Of a stretch of DNA of 64,000 nt, positions 63,337 through 64,000 are shown piece after piece. Source of the DNA: Psychroflexus lacisalsi (lineage in GTDB: Bacteria; Bacteroidota; Bacteroidia; Flavobacteriales; Flavobacteriaceae). The stretch is from positions 930,001-994,000 of the forward strand of contig NZ_JAIQYZ010000001.1 in the NCBI RefSeq assembly GCF_020164495.1. Reading direction: 5' to 3'. The notes under the pieces were generated by a model. It searched no databases and was not told where the DNA came from. It worked only from the letters and a program-made list of their open reading frames with translations. The first letter of the stretch is position 1; each line of letters starts with the position of its first letter. Made by a program: the position numbers and the translations under genes.

Positions 63337-63876
63337 ATGAGCCAAAAATTGCTTCTTAATGCAAAAGAAATCAATATTATACTTCAACGTTTAGCTTGTC
63401 AACTTGTTGAAAATCATAAAAATTTTGAAAATTCTGCACTCATAGGTATTCAGCCCAGAGGTAGCTTTTTGGCGAATCGACTTTATGACATTCTAAAGAA
63501 AGATTACGGCTTGACTTCTTTGAATTACGGTAAGCTAGACATTACTTTTTATCGGGATGATTTCAGACGTGGAGACAAGGTTTTAAAAGCCAGTGAAACA
63601 GATATCGATTTTATCGTTGAAAACAAACATGTCGTACTAATAGATGACGTTCTATTTACAGGAAGAAGCATACGTTCTGCGTTAACGGCCCTGCAGTCTT
63701 TTGGAAGACCTTCCAAAATCGAATTATTGACGCTTATTGACAGACGATTTAGCAGGCATTTGCCCATTCAGCCAGATTATAATGGAAGGAAAGTAGATGC
63801 TATCAATGATGAACATGTGAAAGTTTGCTGGATTGAAAATGATGGAGAGGATGCAATCTATTTATTGAAAAACTAG
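63337..63876 (+). CDS. pyrR: PyrR-type uracil phosphoribosyltransferase / regulator
   Basis: 179 residues, typical PyrR length. The PRPP motif VVLIDDVLFTGRSIRSAL lies near residues 98-115, and IGIQPRGSFLANRL near 37-50. In Bacillus PyrR binds pyr mRNA and has uracil phosphoribosyltransferase activity; in Bacteroidota the regulatory part is not established, and no pyr attenuator is visible in the short leader. pyrB begins nine bases after its stop, so a pyrimidine role is firm. Confidence 0.92.
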   Translation: MSQKLLLNAKEINIILQRLACQLVENHKNFENSALIGIQPRGSFLANRLYDILKKDYGLTSLNYGKLDITFYRDDFRRGDKVLKASETDIDFIVENKHVVLIDDVLFTGRSIRSALTALQSFGRPSKIELLTLIDRRFSRHLPIQPDYNGRKVDAINDEHVKVCWIENDGEDAIYLLKN

Positions 63877-63885
63877 CCCTATACC

Positions 63886-64000
63886 ATGAAAGAACTTAGT
63901 GTTTCAAATTTACTAGGAATCAAATACCTCTCTGCAGAAGACCTTCATCTTATTTTTGAAACTGCAGATCAGTTTAAAAAAGTTATCAACAGACCCATTA
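63886..64000 (+). CDS. pyrB: Aspartate carbamoyltransferase, catalytic subunit (3' end outside window)
   Basis: Only the first 38 codons are present, reading MKELSVSNLLGIKYLSAEDL and running to the window edge without a stop. This is the usual N-terminus of PyrB (an N-terminal helix with LLGIKYLSAEDLHLIFETA). It makes carbamoyl aspartate, the first committed step of pyrimidine synthesis. It follows pyrR by nine bases in an apparent operon. Confidence 0.82.
   Translation, partial: MKELSVSNLLGIKYLSAEDLHLIFETADQFKKVINRPI

Noticed and set aside
1-64000. Search for CRISPR arrays, tRNA or rRNA genes, transposases, integrases and toxin-antitoxin pairs
   Set aside because: No regularly spaced direct repeats, cloverleaf-like sequences or recombinase motifs were seen by eye. 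Every gap is under 300 bases and mostly AT-rich. A covariance-model scan would be needed to exclude small RNAs.

Overview
The window is a 64-kb, AT-rich, densely coded stretch of chromosome from a member of the Bacteroidota, most likely the family Flavobacteriaceae. The evidence is the gliding/ABC genes gldA, gldF and gldG, the fused ResB-CcsA cytochrome c assembly protein, Bacteroidota-restricted families (DUF4293, DUF2490, DUF2027-Smr), a Rho factor with a long low-complexity insertion, the cyclophilin-FKBP fusion, and repeated TAnnTTTG promoter elements with almost no Shine-Dalgarno sequences. I cannot name the genus. No rRNA, tRNA, CRISPR array, insertion sequence, prophage or integron was seen: this is mostly core chromosome with a few unusual genes.

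Layout. 1-2.5 kb: end of a cytochrome c biogenesis gene. 2.5-6.2 kb (minus): gldA, two tandem DUF368 polyprenyl-phosphate translocase genes and aroE, apparently one operon. 6.3-10.7 kb (plus): DAHP synthase/chorismate mutase, rsgA, dtd, a MazG-like gene, a small membrane protein and aroA. 10.8-12.3 kb: queA converging on rlmH. 12.4-17.7 kb (plus): nadC, a YihY-type membrane protein, two small secreted proteins and priA. 17.7-22.2 kb: oxyR, a SulP anion transporter, a 3D-domain lipoprotein (minus) and a GluR0-like ligand-gated potassium channel. 22.5-26.7 kb: AraC-type regulator, rho, DUF4293 and a phosphodiesterase. 26.7-31.2 kb: truA, an ABC exporter, cdaA and folP. 31.2-34.7 kb (minus): SAM hydrolase family gene, monooxygenase-like gene, gldF and gldG. 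34.8-36.7 kb (plus): a frameshifted phoH and purC. 36.7-41.3 kb (minus): aminotransferase, murB, a Cys-rich peptide, a glycosyltransferase, an ECF sigma factor and DUF4174. 41.4-45.9 kb: aspartyl protease with PDZ, DUF1573, valS. 46-50.9 kb (minus): rsfS, ftsH, and a lipid cluster (LUD, cdsA, psd, acyl-CoA-binding protein). 51-57.5 kb: birA, a PagL-like protein, rpsU, DUF2797, a GH3 protein, DUF2027-Smr and the dual PPIase. 57.5-64 kb: sdaA, DUF2490, dnaK, an NRAMP-like transporter, pyrR and the start of pyrB.

How genes work together. aroE, the DAHP synthase/chorismate mutase and aroA all serve aromatic amino acid synthesis but sit in different operons. gldA and gldFG, 25 kb apart, should encode one ABC complex. 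cdsA and psd are two steps of phosphatidylethanolamine synthesis. rsgA, rlmH, queA, truA, dtd, rsfS, rpsU and valS give the window a strong translation theme.

The most interesting items are: phoH, split by a -1 frameshift exactly at a G GGA AAA heptamer; the GluR0-like channel with the PLTIT..R-type ligand motif plus a TVGYGD filter; the tandem DUF368 pair behind gldA; the NRAMP relative lacking the canonical metal-site motifs; a TGTCA/TGACA operator-like cluster upstream of dnaK; and a set of TAnnTTTG promoters so close to start codons that several mRNAs are probably leaderless. No clearly novel defence or mobile system was found.
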